This document shows, in pieces, positions 31,430 to 40,591 of a stretch of DNA of 53,116 bases. How positions within the stretch are numbered: the first letter of the stretch is position 1; the number at the start of each line of letters is the position of its first letter. Source of the DNA: Candidatus Krumholzibacteriia bacterium (GTDB lineage Bacteria; Krumholzibacteriota; Krumholzibacteriia; LZORAL124-64-63); assembly GCA_016744705.1 (NCBI GenBank), contig JADGDU010000029.1, forward strand, positions 1-53,116, in the 5' to 3' direction. The notes under the pieces are model-generated. The model made no database searches and was not told the origin of the DNA. It saw only the letters and a program-made list of their open reading frames with translations. A program made the translations under genes and the position numbers.

Positions 31430-32506
31430 TCACATTTTCAACAGTGGTAGCTTCATCAGCAGGGTTTCACAATACTCATACTGTTCCAAACTCTCCAGCC
31501 ACTCCTTTTTCACTCCCGAAATGCCTTTATACGCTCCGAGCACCATTCCAATGGCAATGGCCCGTGATGCGTTGTCGCCACCGACCATGGCATTGGCTTG
31601 AATGGCGCGATTGAGAGCATCGTCTTTGTCTGCGTATTTCAGGATAAAGTAAACGGCACCAGGAAGAGTTCCTTCTGTAGGGCTGGCTTTCCCAACCCGT
31701 ATGGGCTCACTGCGCCCCACATCCCAAAGCCTAGCCATGGAAGTAATTGCCAAGTCATCTGCAAACTGTTCTTTTGAAAGGGCTGAATTCTCATCAGCTT
31801 CTTCAATTGCTTTGGCCATGGCTTGAGAAACTTTGCCCTGTATAAATGGGCTCATATTTGCAGCGACATTTTTGATGGCTTCACGAGGTGATTCACCATT
31901 GATGACGCGATACGTTACACGGGCAAAAAATTCTCCACCAGAGAGAGCCTCTTCATTATTGTGCGTGAACATGGCTTTTCTCGAAACATCAGCGATCTCA
32001 TCTTCGGAATCATAAACTGCATAAGCACCCAAGTGCCGAATGGCCATGGCATTTGATCTCCCGCCTAGACGTTCAACGGGTACATTCTGTTTCACTTGGC
32101 TGTAGGTCTCTTTGGTCATTGTGCATATCCACGAGCCCCAGCTATTCTCAAAACGATCCATCCAGTGGGGTAAGAGCGCCTGAACATCAAACTCTTTTGG
32201 GGGATCGCCGGTGGCTGCTAAATGTTCCAAAATTAAAATGTTGTAGTCGCCATAATCGGTAGTGCCACCAGCTTTTTTCCCGGGGTGGTAGTTTCTCTCC
32301 CCCCATCCGATACCATGAGTTTGGCCGCCCATCATCTCACCTGGTGACATAAACTTTTCGATAGGTTTTTGACCATAGGCTTCAAATATCTTTTGAGCAT
32401 CATACTCATAATGAGACCCCAGACAGAGAGCATCTCCCACGATGGCACCGTAAAAGGCACCTTTTATTGCAGCTTCTTTTGTAACTTCATTCATATTGCG
32501 ACCCAT
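31430..32506 (-). CDS. ADP-ribosylglycohydrolase family protein (J1-crystallin-like)
   Basis: 358 residues. DraG/ARH-like fold: KGAFYGAIVGDALCLGSHYEY at the N-terminus and GGDNASRAIAIGMVLGAYKG near 309-322. Metal-site positions differ from DraG: the first TDDT motif reads T83-D84-Y85-G86-D87 and the second GGDTDT reads GGDNAS, so the second aspartate-threonine pair is missing; both changes resemble the J1-crystallin branch. It may act on ADP-ribosyl or other N-glycosidic links, or be non-catalytic. The 111 bases before miaA contain nothing recognised. It looks more A+T-rich than its neighbours. Confidence 0.8.
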   Translation of the reverse strand: MGRNMNEVTKEAAIKGAFYGAIVGDALCLGSHYEYDAQKIFEAYGQKPIEKFMSPGEMMGGQTHGIGWGERNYHPGKKAGGTTDYGDYNILILEHLAATGDPPKEFDVQALLPHWMDRFENSWGSWICTMTKETYSQVKQNVPVERLGGRSNAMAIRHLGAYAVYDSEDEIADVSRKAMFTHNNEEALSGGEFFARVTYRVINGESPREAIKNVAANMSPFIQGKVSQAMAKAIEEADENSALSKEQFADDLAITSMARLWDVGRSEPIRVGKASPTEGTLPGAVYFILKYADKDDALNRAIQANAMVGGDNASRAIAIGMVLGAYKGISGVKKEWLESLEQYEYCETLLMKLPLLKM

Positions 32507-32617
32507 TCTTTTTGGTGTTTATCCTAGAGAATGTTTAATATAAATTGTTTATTGAAAACAGCTATCAACTGAGGGCCGGCCTACAGAGGCTTGACACAAT
32601 GGAAGGTGGGCAATCTT

Positions 32618-33547
32618 TCAGAAACTCGCGAGAAGACTCTCCAACAGCTCATCACTTTCCGGATGCCCTTCCACCGCGCTATTCATATTCCGGAACCAAG
32701 TTCGCTGCCGCTTGGCATATTGACGAGTCACCAATATCACCGCGGCATCCAAATCTCGTCGTGGCAGACGGCCTCCTAAAAACTCCACAATCTCCCGGTA
32801 GCCTATACTACGCAAACCAGGCCCCATTGGATCGTAGTTCTGCAGAGCTGCTTCTGTTTCTTCAATCCACCCTTGATCCAGCATCAACCCAGTGCGCTGA
32901 GCAATACGGCTGTCTAATTCAGCCACAGGCCGTTGCAGAACAAAGGTGGGGAAACTTAACCCCAGGCAAGGATCAGGTTTCTGCGCAGCCGTCAGCGAAG
33001 TCATGGTCTGGCCGGAAATGAGGAAAATCTCCATGGCCCGCTGGCTACGATAAATATCATTGGGATGAATGCGCTCAAAAGATTCCGGGTCGTTACTTTT
33101 AAGCTTCTCTCTGAGGGTTTCTATATCCCAACTGGCCACTTCTCCCCTGGCGGCATCCAGCTTCTCTGCAGAATTACCCGGAATGGCCATGAACCCATCA
33201 CGCAATGCCGTCAGATACATACCTGCGCCACCGGCTAGAATGGGAATACCTTCACGTTCTTTAATCTCTGTGAAGACCTTTTCGAAATCCTCACGAAATC
33301 TGACCGCATCATATTTTTCATCCGGAGAAACAAAATCAATCAAATGATGAGGACAAACGGCCAGCTCCTGAGCCGTGGGCTGGGCCGTGCCAATGCGTAA
33401 GCCGTGATAAATCTGCCTACTGTCCAGGCTGACCACTTCTATAGGAAGCTGTGATGCCAGCGCTGTCACCAGGGCCGTTTTCCCTGAAGCGGTGGGACCC
33501 ACAATGGCCGGGCAGTTTAATCCTGAGAACTCACCGCCAGAGGCCAT
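32618..33547 (-). CDS. miaA: tRNA dimethylallyltransferase MiaA
   Basis: 309 residues, normal length. It attaches the dimethylallyl group of DMAPP to A37 of tRNAs that read UNN codons. P-loop GPTASGKTALV near residue 17, the SLDSRQIYHGLRIGTAQP motif, DFVSPDEKYDAVRFRED and GGAGMYLTAL, then GLRSIGYREI and the C-terminal TRQYAKRQRTWFRN. It begins 3 bases after the mutL stop. DMAPP comes from the MEP pathway whose first gene, dxs, is also in the window. Confidence 0.96.
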   Translation of the reverse strand: MASGGEFSGLNCPAIVGPTASGKTALVTALASQLPIEVVSLDSRQIYHGLRIGTAQPTAQELAVCPHHLIDFVSPDEKYDAVRFREDFEKVFTEIKEREGIPILAGGAGMYLTALRDGFMAIPGNSAEKLDAARGEVASWDIETLREKLKSNDPESFERIHPNDIYRSQRAMEIFLISGQTMTSLTAAQKPDPCLGLSFPTFVLQRPVAELDSRIAQRTGLMLDQGWIEETEAALQNYDPMGPGLRSIGYREIVEFLGGRLPRRDLDAAVILVTRQYAKRQRTWFRNMNSAVEGHPESDELLESLLASF

Positions 33548-33550
33548 CGC

Positions 33551-35413
33551 TTATTTCCTTCCGAACTTCTTCTCCAGCTCATCAAGAGTGAACTGGATCA
33601 GGGTCGGACGTCCGTGGGGACAGGACAAAGGTGTATCGGTGGCGAACAGTTGATCCACCAGATTTTGCATCTCTGGCAAAGTCAGGGGCTCGCCGGCGCG
33701 CACCGCGGCATGACAGGCATAACTGGCCAGCAGATCCACTTTGTTCTCCTGGCTGGGTTTGTCATCCCAGGCCAGATCGTCCAAAATGTCCAGCAACAGG
33801 CGGCCTTCATTCCAGTTCTTTAGGCTGGCGGGTATGCCTTGCACCAATATGCTCTGGCCCCCAAAAGGTTCAATGGTGAACCCCATGGCCGTCATCTGAT
33901 CGGCATGAGTTTGCCAGGCCAGAATTTGTCCGGGTGTTAGCTCCAGATGGGCAGGAAAGAGCAGCTGTTGGGTGGGGACGCCGCCCACGGTCCCATCTTT
34001 TTCCAGTGCCTTCTGGGCCTCATTGTAGAGGATGCGTTCATGACTGTTGTGCTGGTCAATAAGCACCAATCCGCCACGAATCTGGGTCACAATGTATGTG
34101 CGGTGCAGCTGCCAGAAAGGCGCTGAATGCAGCGGAGGGTCCTGATGAGTGAGACCACCGCTGAGATAATCATTATCGGGCAGGGAGGGATCTGGCATGG
34201 GTGTGCGAGTGGCCGAGGCGGTGAACAATTCGCCCTGTCCGGCCGGCACACCTTTGTGTTCAAAACCAGCACTTCCCCCACGTTGAAATTCTTTGCGGAG
34301 GTAGTCATCCTGGGCCTGTGCCATTTGGCTCACAGCTTGGGGATCGGTGCCCCCTCCAGCGTTATGTCCTGACCAGGGCCGCATCTCTCCGGCACTGCGT
34401 AAGCTCAAACCCTCTTGCAATGAGTTTTTCAGCATACCGAAGATTTCCCGTTCCAGCAAAAGCCGAACTTCGGTTTTGGCTGGATGCACATTGACATCAA
34501 CCTCACCATCGGGGATTTGCAGGAATGCAATGATCACCGGGTGTTTTCCCGTGGGAATAACTTCGCGATAAGCCTGGACAATGGCTTGGCTCAAAGCGCG
34601 ATTTTCCACGGGGCGCCGGTTAATGAAAATGAACTGTTGCTCGCGGTTGCCTCGGGTCCAGGTGGGGCGCGAGGCCAAACCACCAATGCTGAAGCCACCC
34701 TTTTGCATTTCGAAGCGGGCCAGGTGATCCATGACTGAGCTACCCAGAAGGTCTCGCGCCCGATCCGTCAAAGAGGCTGCAGGTCGCAGATCCATGGCGA
34801 TGGTATCATCGGCCTTGACCAGCCAGCGCACTTCTTGATGTGCCAGAGCCAGCTGGGTCATGAGCTTCATGATGGATCGTTTTTCCGCTTGGGCGGTTTT
34901 CATGAATTTGCGGCGAGCGGGCGTATTGTAAAAAAGATCTTTGACCGTGATGGTGGTACCGACGTTGCGCGGGGCCGGTTCCTTGCGGGTGATTTCGCTA
35001 CCCGAAACTTCAATCAAACCGCCGGTATCCTCTTCAGCCACACGGCTCACACAGCGCACCATAGCTACGGAGGAGATGCTGGCCAGGGCTTCACCCCGAA
35101 AACCAAAACTGCCCACACGCATGATGTCAGCAGCCGTGGCAATTTTGCTGGTGGCGTGGCGCTCAAAGGCCAGTGGCAACTGCTGGAAGGCGATGCCGTG
35201 CCCGTTGTCATCTATGGTCAAACTGGTCAGACCGCCCTCTTGAAGAGTGACAGTGATTTTTGTGGCCCCGGCATCCAGAGCATTTTCCACCAGTTCTTTG
35301 ACGATGCTGGAGGGACGCTCAACCACCTCTCCGGCGGCTATGCGATCTATAGTGGCGCCATCGAGGACGCGGATGCGACGGGGGGAATTGATGTTGGCCA
35401 TGCTGCCCTTCAT
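33551..35413 (-). CDS. mutL: DNA mismatch repair protein MutL
   Basis: 620 residues; starts at 35413 (AGGA) and 35401 (AAGGGC) are both plausible. GHKL ATPase domain: IAAGEVVERPSSIVKELVENALDAGA, DNGHGI and GFRGEALASI. The variable linker includes many Gln, Gly and Pro. In the C-terminal domain the endonuclease metal motif DQHA-x2-E-x4-E is altered to DQHNSHERILYNE, with the last Glu shifted by one, while ACHAAVRAG and CPHGRPT are intact, so nicking activity is uncertain. The genes mutS, mutL and miaA lie close together here with a sensor gene between mutS and mutL. Confidence 0.95.
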   Translation of the reverse strand: MKGSMANINSPRRIRVLDGATIDRIAAGEVVERPSSIVKELVENALDAGATKITVTLQEGGLTSLTIDDNGHGIAFQQLPLAFERHATSKIATAADIMRVGSFGFRGEALASISSVAMVRCVSRVAEEDTGGLIEVSGSEITRKEPAPRNVGTTITVKDLFYNTPARRKFMKTAQAEKRSIMKLMTQLALAHQEVRWLVKADDTIAMDLRPAASLTDRARDLLGSSVMDHLARFEMQKGGFSIGGLASRPTWTRGNREQQFIFINRRPVENRALSQAIVQAYREVIPTGKHPVIIAFLQIPDGEVDVNVHPAKTEVRLLLEREIFGMLKNSLQEGLSLRSAGEMRPWSGHNAGGGTDPQAVSQMAQAQDDYLRKEFQRGGSAGFEHKGVPAGQGELFTASATRTPMPDPSLPDNDYLSGGLTHQDPPLHSAPFWQLHRTYIVTQIRGGLVLIDQHNSHERILYNEAQKALEKDGTVGGVPTQQLLFPAHLELTPGQILAWQTHADQMTAMGFTIEPFGGQSILVQGIPASLKNWNEGRLLLDILDDLAWDDKPSQENKVDLLASYACHAAVRAGEPLTLPEMQNLVDQLFATDTPLSCPHGRPTLIQFTLDELEKKFGRK

Positions 35414-35580
35414 GGATAATCCTGTGTCGGTTGTGGGTCTTGTCAGTGGATCTTACGCAGGCAATTTAAATCAGGGGGCGCGGTGCCGTCAACAGGGTTC
35501 CGTCATTGCAGGCCCAAATGAGGATAAAAGATGGGGATAACATGGTTTGGCATTGGGAATGTAGCTTGCGGGCAAAGGCC

Positions 35581-37812
35581 TTACTTGATGGCAGTCAATA
35601 CGGTATCGATGATTTCCTGGGCATTGTTACCGGTGCCAGGAAAGACTCTGCTGGCCGTTTGAACTAGGAGGTCATCCTGCCCGGAGGCAATTTTCAAGAG
35701 CCCAGTGACCCTTTTTTGCAGCATGGGCAAAGATTGGATGTCTTCGGGAACCAGGATCAGGATGGTGCCATCAGCCAGACAACCTGTATGATCACTGGTG
35801 CGCAACCTGGCTGTCAGGTCCTTGACCAGAAAGGCCATATTGGGGACTGGCCCTGTGGTGGGTATGACCCTGAAGGCCACCACTCCCACCATGGTGTGGT
35901 AGCGCTTGCAACGGTCTATTTCCACACTCAAAGCCTGCACTACATCCAATGCTTCAGAGGAAACCTGAGCGGGAACCTCTAAGAGCACTGTGGGCACAGG
36001 TTTGGGAGCAGATTCTACCACCGGTTCGGGAATAGGCATATTCACACGAGCATGGAATACCGGCAACAAACGCCTGGCAAATAGAGCATCAAATTCTGTA
36101 AATGAAGCACCATCCAAAGGGTGCAGTCGCTTTTTATGGAGCAGCACCAATCCTGGAAAACCTTGGCCGGCCCTCAATGGTACCACCAAAAGGCTTTGAG
36201 CTGACTGGGTAGCTGCTGTTGCACGATCAGCATTGAGGATGGTCGAGCTCCAACCGCGAGATCCGGTTTGGGCCAATAGTCTGATGGCTTCGGTACGTAT
36301 ATCAGGGCCCAATGTGCCATCCATGCATCCCGCCAAATCATCTTCATTTTGTAAAATACAAGCTTGCTGAGCTCCCGTTAAACGACAAGCGGCCGCTGTG
36401 GCGCGCTGACTGAGAGCCTGCACATCATTCAGGTCCAGAGTTGAAAGCTCGGTCAAAGTGGTGGCCAGAGTGGTTAAGCGGTCCAGTTGGTCACTGGTGG
36501 CTGCTTTATCCATGAATGAAGTCAGGTGACGATTTACCAGGTAAATGATTTCGGCGCTCAGGGAATGAAAGTGATGAGCCCGGGAGGCCGTATCAAAAGT
36601 TACGCTCATCATGGCTTTGGTGGGGCCTCGGCCAACGGGCAGATGAAAAATCGTCAAACCCCCATCTTGGCCAGCAGGGGATTTATGATTGGGCCGCAAA
36701 ACCAAAGGGCTACCAGATGCCAATACTGACTCTTTTTCGGGTGTAGGCGGTGATTCGTAATGCACTCCCTGAAGTCCGGCCACCAGGAGGTCTCCGTCGG
36801 CGGTGAGCAGGTTGAGAGTCAGGTCGCTGGCTCCCGCGATATCGGCCAGATTTTCTGCCCAGTCGCAAAGGGTGCTGTTGACAGGTTCAGCGAGAACACC
36901 GGCATCGGTGAGCTTCTCTTCCATCTTCCGGAAGACTTCCCCGTCTTTGACCATCTGCAGGCGCAGAAAACGACTTAGAATCATGCCAAAACGTTGAGTC
37001 AAATTTTCCATGATGGCCATGGCGTCGGGTTTCAAATCTTTATCGCCCGAGGCGCTGGACAAGTTGATCACACCGAGCAAGTGCCCCTGCCAGTTGATGG
37101 GCGCGCATATGGCTGATTGCAGGTTGGAGCGATCACGTTGGTCATTTGTTCCTTGCTTGCCGCGGATCAATTCGGCTTGGCCACTGGCGGCAACTTTGCC
37201 GGCAATGCCCTCCCCTAAACGAAGACGGGTACGGTGCAAAGTATTCTGGCTCAGGCCGTGAGAGAAGGCCACATACAGTTCCTGGGTGGCTTCGTCAAAG
37301 AGCATCACCGATCCGCTGCCCGCGCCGGTGGCTTTGGTGGCTAATTTCAGCAGCCAACGCAAAAGGGCTTCCCGGTCCAGGGCTTCTTCAATGCGCCCCA
37401 GAGTTTCATGGATGGCTGCGGTATCGGTTTCCAGAAAATCGAAATTATTGCGAGTCACGGCAGGGCGGGTTTTGACGGTGGAAGTCAGGGCATGATCCAC
37501 TAAAATATTATGAAAACTATTGGCCGTTACGGGGGTCAGATCAAATTTTTCAGCCTCAATAATTATGGACTCTACGGCATCATTCAAAGGAGGGTGAATC
37601 AGGAATTGCGCACTGCCCTGAGGAATGGCAGTCAGGTTTTTGAATACGGGAAGGCCCATGATTTCAGCCAGGCTGGCACCCACTGAGGTTCCATGAGGAT
37701 CAATCAGACCGATGACCCTGGCGTCGAGCCGGGTGCGCAACTTGGCCAACAGCGAGAGTTCTTCCTCTCCCGGTGTAACCATGACGACAGTCCATTTGAT
37801 TTCCGCAGACAT
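35581..37812 (-). CDS. Multi-GAF sensor with Rossmann-like N-terminus and degenerate GGDEF-like C-terminus
   Basis: 743 residues from the second of two tandem ATGs (GGAG five bases upstream). No transmembrane helix is evident, so it is probably cytosolic. Residues 1-105 resemble a Rossmann/CoA-binding-like module (ARVIGLIDPHGTSVGASLAEI and MGLPVFKNLTAIP). A clear GAF domain spans about 145-290 (GSGSVMLFDEATQELYVAFS, LGEGIAGKVAASGQ, SAICAPINWQGHLLGVINL), and two more GAF-like regions follow. The last 110 residues look like a diguanylate-cyclase fold (SVEIDRCKRYHTMVGVVAFR, LRTSDHTGCLADGTILILVP) but have no GGDEF signature, so synthesis of c-di-GMP is unlikely. Confidence 0.65.
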   Translation of the reverse strand: MSAEIKWTVVMVTPGEEELSLLAKLRTRLDARVIGLIDPHGTSVGASLAEIMGLPVFKNLTAIPQGSAQFLIHPPLNDAVESIIIEAEKFDLTPVTANSFHNILVDHALTSTVKTRPAVTRNNFDFLETDTAAIHETLGRIEEALDREALLRWLLKLATKATGAGSGSVMLFDEATQELYVAFSHGLSQNTLHRTRLRLGEGIAGKVAASGQAELIRGKQGTNDQRDRSNLQSAICAPINWQGHLLGVINLSSASGDKDLKPDAMAIMENLTQRFGMILSRFLRLQMVKDGEVFRKMEEKLTDAGVLAEPVNSTLCDWAENLADIAGASDLTLNLLTADGDLLVAGLQGVHYESPPTPEKESVLASGSPLVLRPNHKSPAGQDGGLTIFHLPVGRGPTKAMMSVTFDTASRAHHFHSLSAEIIYLVNRHLTSFMDKAATSDQLDRLTTLATTLTELSTLDLNDVQALSQRATAAACRLTGAQQACILQNEDDLAGCMDGTLGPDIRTEAIRLLAQTGSRGWSSTILNADRATAATQSAQSLLVVPLRAGQGFPGLVLLHKKRLHPLDGASFTEFDALFARRLLPVFHARVNMPIPEPVVESAPKPVPTVLLEVPAQVSSEALDVVQALSVEIDRCKRYHTMVGVVAFRVIPTTGPVPNMAFLVKDLTARLRTSDHTGCLADGTILILVPEDIQSLPMLQKRVTGLLKIASGQDDLLVQTASRVFPGTGNNAQEIIDTVLTAIK

Positions 37813-37900
37813 CATTTCTCCAGGTTTTCTTTATCAAATGCCATGGAACGACAATCTCTGGTCATTTTCGGCCTTTGCCAAGGCTGGCTTGAGCAGGAGT

Positions 37901-40579
37901 TCAGTTTTCAAGTTGTTTTTTTATCTTGGCCAACCACATAAAGGCATCCATGGGGCTGATTTTTTCGAGATTCAAGCCATGCAAAGCGTCCAATGCATCG
38001 CGTTCTGAATCTTTGAAAAGGCTAAATTGCCCGGCATCAGGAATGGCTGCAACGTGGGGAATGCTGGTCCCGCTGGGGCGAATGGCTGGCAAATCTCTTT
38101 GGTCACTCATGGAAAGAGAAGCCAAAATATCCTGCGCTCTTTGCAGGACATTTTCCGGCAATCCTGCCAACCGGGCCACATGAATACCGTAACTTTTATC
38201 ACTTTTTCCAGGGCCTACAGAATGCAGGAAAATGATCTTTCCCTCCCATTCTTTCACTTCCAGCCGCAAATTAACCAATCCGGGAAGATCCTTTTCAAGC
38301 TCGGTCAGCTGATGGTAGTGAGTAGCAAAAATGGATCGAGGACGCGGACCATCAGCATTGTTCAGGAACTCGGTGATGGCCCAGGCCAGACTGAGGCCAT
38401 CGTAGGTGCTGGTGCCTCTTCCAATTTCATCCAGAATCACCAAACTGCGCCGGCTCATCTGGTGCAAAATGTTGGCCGTTTCACTCATCTCCATATAGAA
38501 AGTGGATTCGCCCCGGGCCAGGTTGTCGCTGGCTCCCACCCGTGTGAAAATACGATCGGTGATGCCGATGCGAGCGCTGTCGGCGGGCACAAAGGATCCT
38601 GTTTGGGCCATCAGCGTGATCAGGGCCACTTGCCGCAGGTAGGTACTCTTACCACCCATATTGGGACCGGTTAAAAGCAAAACCTGATTGTCCGAACCAT
38701 TGGCCAGGGTATCATTGGAGATGAAATCATGGTCCAATAATTGTTCCACCACTGGATGTCTGCCACCCTGCAGATTCAACTCCAGACTGTCGTCGCAAAC
38801 GGGCCGGCAGTACTGGTGTTTTTCGGCCGTTTCAGCAAAAGCCAGCATCAGGTCCACCCGGGCAACTTTATGACACGCCCGATGGATGGAGGCCAGAGAG
38901 TCAGTGACCAAGCCGAGCAATTCCTGGAAAATTTCCGTTTCCAGCCTTTCGGCTATTTCTTCCGCTTCCAGAATGGTGGTTTCCGCCTGTTTCAATTCTT
39001 CAGTATGGAAGCGGCAGGCGTTGACCAGGGTTTGTTTTTGTTGGTAATGCTCCGGGACTTTATCCAAGTGTTTCTTGGTCACTTCAAAGTAGTAACCAAA
39101 GACACGATTGAAGCCCACCTTGAGGGTGCTTATGCCAGTCTCGGCCCGTTCCTGGGTCTGCAAGCCAGCCAGAAAACCTTTGCTGTCCTGAGCAATGGTG
39201 CGGCAACGATCCAGTTCAGCATTTATCCCTGATGAGATAAAACCAGGTTTGCGGGTGGTGGCCGGAGCTTCTTCAACAATGCGTTGCTGGATGGCCGTGG
39301 CCAAGGAGTGGAAGCTGTCGACATCGTTGAGCCAAGCGCTGATGGGGTGTTGCTCGTGGCCGTGGGTCGGAGCCTGCAATTGCAATTCATGCAGGGCGGC
39401 CAAACTGGCACCCACTTGCTTCAAGCCCAAGGGCCCTATTCGCCCGGAAGCTGCTCTGGCCGACAATCGTTCCAGATCCCCCACTCGTTTCAGGATACTG
39501 CGCAAATCTTCACGCCAATGGCGGTCGTCCAAAGCGGAGTCGATGCCTGAATGCCACAGGGCAATCTGATCCAAATCCGTCAGGGCTTCGGCTAACCTTA
39601 GCTCCAGCAGACGCCTGCCCATGGCTGTCAGGGTGTTGTCGATGTGGTGAATCAGGGTGCCTTCTCCCGTCTCACCACGGAAGGTTCTGAACACTTCCAA
39701 ATTGCGCAGGGTTTCTTCATCCAGAATCAATCGGTCAGCCCGGCTGCTGAAGCGCAGGGTGGTCACCTGGGCAGGCTTTTTGAGAATGAGACTGCCCAGG
39801 TAGCGTAATACGGAGCCAGCAGCAATGGCGGCTGGGGTGCGAGTTTCATCCTCCAGGCCATAGGCCGTCAAATTCGCCACTTCGAAATGGTCCAACAGAG
39901 TTTGCCGGGCAAAGGCGGGATGAAACCAGGCGTCGTTCACTGGGTTGATCACCATTTGGGGCATGGCGGCTTGCCATGACTTGATGGTGGCGGCGTCGGT
40001 GCTTTCGCGGATGATGACTTCCCGAACTGCATGGCGCTGGCAGAGGCTTTCCAAGCTGGCCTGTTCCTGACCACAGCGGAACTCACCTGTAGAGGCGTCC
40101 AGCAATGACCAGCCATTCATCAGATCGGTGCCGGGAGCCCAAGCCAGGCAGAAATGTCCCGTGGGGCTATCCACCAGTTCAGGGGCGGTGGCCGTTCCTG
40201 GACTGATCACTTCCACCACAGCTCTTTTGACCAGGCCCTGGGCTTTGGCGGGATCCTCCACCTGCTCGCAGATGGCCACGGTGATTCCGGCCTTGAGCAA
40301 CCGGGTAAGATAGGTATCAATGGCATGATGGGGAACGCCAGCCAGGGGAACCGGATGTTCGCTTTTGGCATCGCGGCTGGTCAGCGTCACACCGGCCACT
40401 CGGGCCAGGGTCTGGGCATCTTCAAAAAACGTTTCAAAGAAATCGCCCATGCGAAAAAGCAGCAGAGACCCAGGGTGCTGGCTTTTGATTTCCATGTATT
40501 GGACCAACATGGGCGTTAATCTGGGCCCTGTGGGTTTGGCCTCTGGAGAGTCTGACTTCTTTTTGCGGGCTGGGCTCAT
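37901..40579 (-). CDS. mutS: DNA mismatch repair protein MutS
   Basis: 892 residues, slightly longer than E. coli MutS (853). It recognises mismatches: the mismatch-binding F-x-E sits in MGDFFETF near residue 46. Core and lever domains follow, then the ATPase: Walker A GPNMGGKSTYLRQV, ARGESTFYMEMSETANIL, Walker B SLVILDEIGRGTSTYDGLSL and ATHYHQLTEL. The final part holds the helix-turn-helix dimer region and a short tail. It is followed on the same strand by the sensor gene after 88 bases, and is 12 bases behind the SPOR-protein stop. Confidence 0.97.
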   Translation of the reverse strand: MSPARKKKSDSPEAKPTGPRLTPMLVQYMEIKSQHPGSLLLFRMGDFFETFFEDAQTLARVAGVTLTSRDAKSEHPVPLAGVPHHAIDTYLTRLLKAGITVAICEQVEDPAKAQGLVKRAVVEVISPGTATAPELVDSPTGHFCLAWAPGTDLMNGWSLLDASTGEFRCGQEQASLESLCQRHAVREVIIRESTDAATIKSWQAAMPQMVINPVNDAWFHPAFARQTLLDHFEVANLTAYGLEDETRTPAAIAAGSVLRYLGSLILKKPAQVTTLRFSSRADRLILDEETLRNLEVFRTFRGETGEGTLIHHIDNTLTAMGRRLLELRLAEALTDLDQIALWHSGIDSALDDRHWREDLRSILKRVGDLERLSARAASGRIGPLGLKQVGASLAALHELQLQAPTHGHEQHPISAWLNDVDSFHSLATAIQQRIVEEAPATTRKPGFISSGINAELDRCRTIAQDSKGFLAGLQTQERAETGISTLKVGFNRVFGYYFEVTKKHLDKVPEHYQQKQTLVNACRFHTEELKQAETTILEAEEIAERLETEIFQELLGLVTDSLASIHRACHKVARVDLMLAFAETAEKHQYCRPVCDDSLELNLQGGRHPVVEQLLDHDFISNDTLANGSDNQVLLLTGPNMGGKSTYLRQVALITLMAQTGSFVPADSARIGITDRIFTRVGASDNLARGESTFYMEMSETANILHQMSRRSLVILDEIGRGTSTYDGLSLAWAITEFLNNADGPRPRSIFATHYHQLTELEKDLPGLVNLRLEVKEWEGKIIFLHSVGPGKSDKSYGIHVARLAGLPENVLQRAQDILASLSMSDQRDLPAIRPSGTSIPHVAAIPDAGQFSLFKDSERDALDALHGLNLEKISPMDAFMWLAKIKKQLEN

Positions 40580-40591
40580 ATTTTAACGCGA

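Noticed and set aside
31345..32560. Integration of a small element at tRNA-Gly
   Set aside because: No integrase and no repeat of the tRNA 3' end was found beyond the ADP-ribosylglycohydrolase gene.
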